NCBI GenBank assembly: GCA_035512695.1
Contig: DATKDL010000068.1
Span: 1 to 6,157 of the forward strand
Direction of reading: 5' to 3'
DNA length: 6,157 bases
DNA from: DATDOR01 sp035512695
GTDB lineage: Bacteria > Chloroflexota > Anaerolineae > Anaerolineales > JABWBV01
Part shown: positions 5,389 to 6,157 of the stretch, piece after piece
Numbering within the stretch: the first letter of the stretch is position 1
How the letters are laid out: every line of letters starts with the position of its first letter
Notes under the pieces: model-generated
What the model was told of the DNA's origin: nothing
What the model saw: the letters and a program-made list of their open reading frames with translations, nothing else
The model's database searches: none
Program-made: the position numbers and the translations under genes

Positions 5389-5790
5389 ATGACCCCAAAC
5401 GAACCCATCCGAAAAACAGACGAGGAATGGCGAGAGCAGCTCTCCCCGCTGGCTTACCACGTCACCCGTGAAAAGGGCACTGAACGGCCTTTCACCGGTG
5501 TCTACAACGACCACGACGAACCCGGCCTTTACCGCTGCGTGAGCTGCGGCGAGCCCCTGTTCCGCTCTGATACAAAATACCACTCCGGTTCCGGCTGGCC
5601 GAGCTTTTTCGAGCCGGCCGGGGACGGCAAAATCGAGACCCGGACCGATCAGAGCCACGGAATGCAAAGGACCGAGGTCCTGTGCGGCCGCTGCGGCGCC
5701 CACCTGGGCCACCTCTTCCCCGACGGCCCGCAGCCCACCGGCCTGCGCTACTGCATCAACTCGGCCGCGCTGGACTTCGAAGGGGAATAG
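5389..5790 (+). CDS. msrB: Peptide-methionine (R)-S-oxide reductase MsrB
   Basis: This 133-residue protein is a complete MsrB, which reduces methionine-R-sulfoxide in oxidised proteins using thioredoxin-type reductants. It shows the zinc-binding pairs C50-x2-C53 and C99-x2-C102, the substrate-site motif SGSGWPSFFEP (66-76), RTDQSHGMQRTEVLCGRCG (85-103), HLGHLFPDGP (105-114) and catalytic Cys122 in GLRYCINSA. The usual second (resolving) cysteine in the SGCGWPSF-type motif is Ser68 here, so regeneration probably goes directly to the catalytic Cys or through another thiol. There is no signal peptide, so it should be cytoplasmic, and no MsrA domain is fused. The frame is open from an ATG at 5347, but AAGGAG at 5378-5383 sits five nt before the ATG at 5389, and homology starts there (PIRKTDEEWREQL). 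It converges on the gene at the right edge, 24 nt away. Confidence 0.96.
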   Translation: MTPNEPIRKTDEEWREQLSPLAYHVTREKGTERPFTGVYNDHDEPGLYRCVSCGEPLFRSDTKYHSGSGWPSFFEPAGDGKIETRTDQSHGMQRTEVLCGRCGAHLGHLFPDGPQPTGLRYCINSAALDFEGE

Positions 5791-5814
5791 GGCGTTCCCG
5801 GTTTCAAATACACC

Positions 5815-6157
5815 TCAGGGTCCTGCGACAGAGTCGTCCCCTTGCAGGGTGAGATAGAAAAAATCTACCGGCGACGCGCCCAGGTACCGGTCCACCTGGT
5901 CGATCATCTCTTCCGGCAGCAGGGGGTCGGCCGCCAGTTCGCCCGTTTCATCCGGGCGGATTGCCGTGAAGTGGACCCAGAAGTGGTTGATGTCCAGCAG
6001 CATCCCGTAGTGGACTCCGGCGGCCAGCATGGCGTCCGCCAGGGCCGGCATGCTCAGGCTCGGCCCGGCGAAATAGTACAGGGTCCGGCCGGCCGCGTCC
6101 AGCCCCAGCCCCGAACGCCGGGTGACGATCTGGTTGCTGATCGTCCCGCCCCAATCG
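5815..6157 (-). CDS. C-terminal part of a phosphodiester-glycosidase-like protein (5' end outside the window)
   Basis: The minus frame is open from the right edge (first full codon at 6156) to TGA at 5817-5815 and gives 113 residues. It contains RRSGLGLDAAGRTLYYFAG, then a Leu/Ala helix (LSMPALADAMLAAGVHYGM), then LLDINHFWVHFTAI. This order (RSxLGxxxxGRxxY, a helix, an LD-containing strand) fits the C-terminal half of the phosphodiester glycosidase (NAGPA-like, PF09992) domain as found in Chloroflexota proteins. The enzyme class cleaves sugar phosphodiesters and is often exported. In the part visible, LDIN takes the place of the LDGGGS motif of classical members. The tail (about 62-113) is acidic and ends DFFYLTLQGDDSVAGP. 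The N-terminus, including any signal peptide, lies outside. Coding status is strong; the family call is moderate and from memory. Confidence 0.65.
   Translation of the reverse strand, partial: DWGGTISNQIVTRRSGLGLDAAGRTLYYFAGPSLSMPALADAMLAAGVHYGMLLDINHFWVHFTAIRPDETGELAADPLLPEEMIDQVDRYLGASPVDFFYLTLQGDDSVAGP

Noticed and set aside
5332..5712. 126-codon minus-strand frame
   Set aside because: It is antisense to msrB, whose catalytic and zinc motifs are complete.
5782..5800. Possible terminator hairpin GGGAA/TTCCC after msrB
   Set aside because: It is only a 5-bp stem with a 7-nt loop, overlaps the msrB stop and has no T run, so it is too weak to call.
1..6157. CRISPR array, tRNA, rRNA, insertion sequence or attachment site
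   Set aside because: I saw no regularly spaced repeats, no tRNA cloverleaf or CCA end, no rRNA segments and no transposase or integrase frame.

Overview
The window is GC-rich bacterial DNA carrying ordinary chromosomal genes. It holds the 3' end of one gene, six further complete or nearly complete coding regions, one frameshifted gene, and the 3' end of another gene at the right edge. The organism cannot be proven from 6 kb. The combination of an HTH_42 winged-helix protein, an archaeal-type ATPase/DUF234 protein, a DinB-like protein with an LLLYNMRH motif, a lipobox SGNH hydrolase and a phosphodiester-glycosidase-like protein is typical of Chloroflexota (Anaerolineae-like) genomes. That placement rests on recalled family resemblance, not on a search.

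Layout, left to right. Bases 3-134 (+) are the tail of a membrane/sensor-type protein. It converges on a minus-strand pair: an ATPase with a DUF234 nuclease-like C-terminus (2774 to 1365), followed 52 nt later by a winged-helix HTH_42 protein (1312 to 146). The second gene appears to start at CTG behind a strong Shine-Dalgarno. The pair lies behind an AT-rich promoter region (about 2808-2880) with a perfect TATAAT box and an operator-like inverted repeat. Further right is a second minus-strand cluster: an SGNH/GDSL-type lipoprotein hydrolase (4715 to 3747), then a PhnB-like VOC protein (3736 to 3217) broken by a one-base frameshift in a run of seven G, then a Phd/YefM antitoxin (3204 to 2950) with no toxin beside it. 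Gaps of 10 and 12 nt suggest one transcript. Bases 4716-4966 hold no gene. They contain a candidate promoter, a 15-bp inverted repeat and a striking 25-bp perfect hairpin.

The hairpin sits at the end of a minus-strand DinB-like gene (5269 to 4967) that seems to have lost its middle. A 119-bp divergent spacer separates it from msrB (5389-5790, +), a methionine-R-sulfoxide reductase. msrB converges on the 3' end of a phosphodiester-glycosidase-like gene that enters from the right edge (minus).

The genes do not form one obvious pathway, and I see no clearly new multi-gene system. The points most worth a second look are the three lesions (frameshifted VOC gene, internally deleted DinB gene, antitoxin without toxin), the two inverted repeats in 4716-4976, the probable CTG start, and the regulatory palindrome ahead of the ATPase gene.
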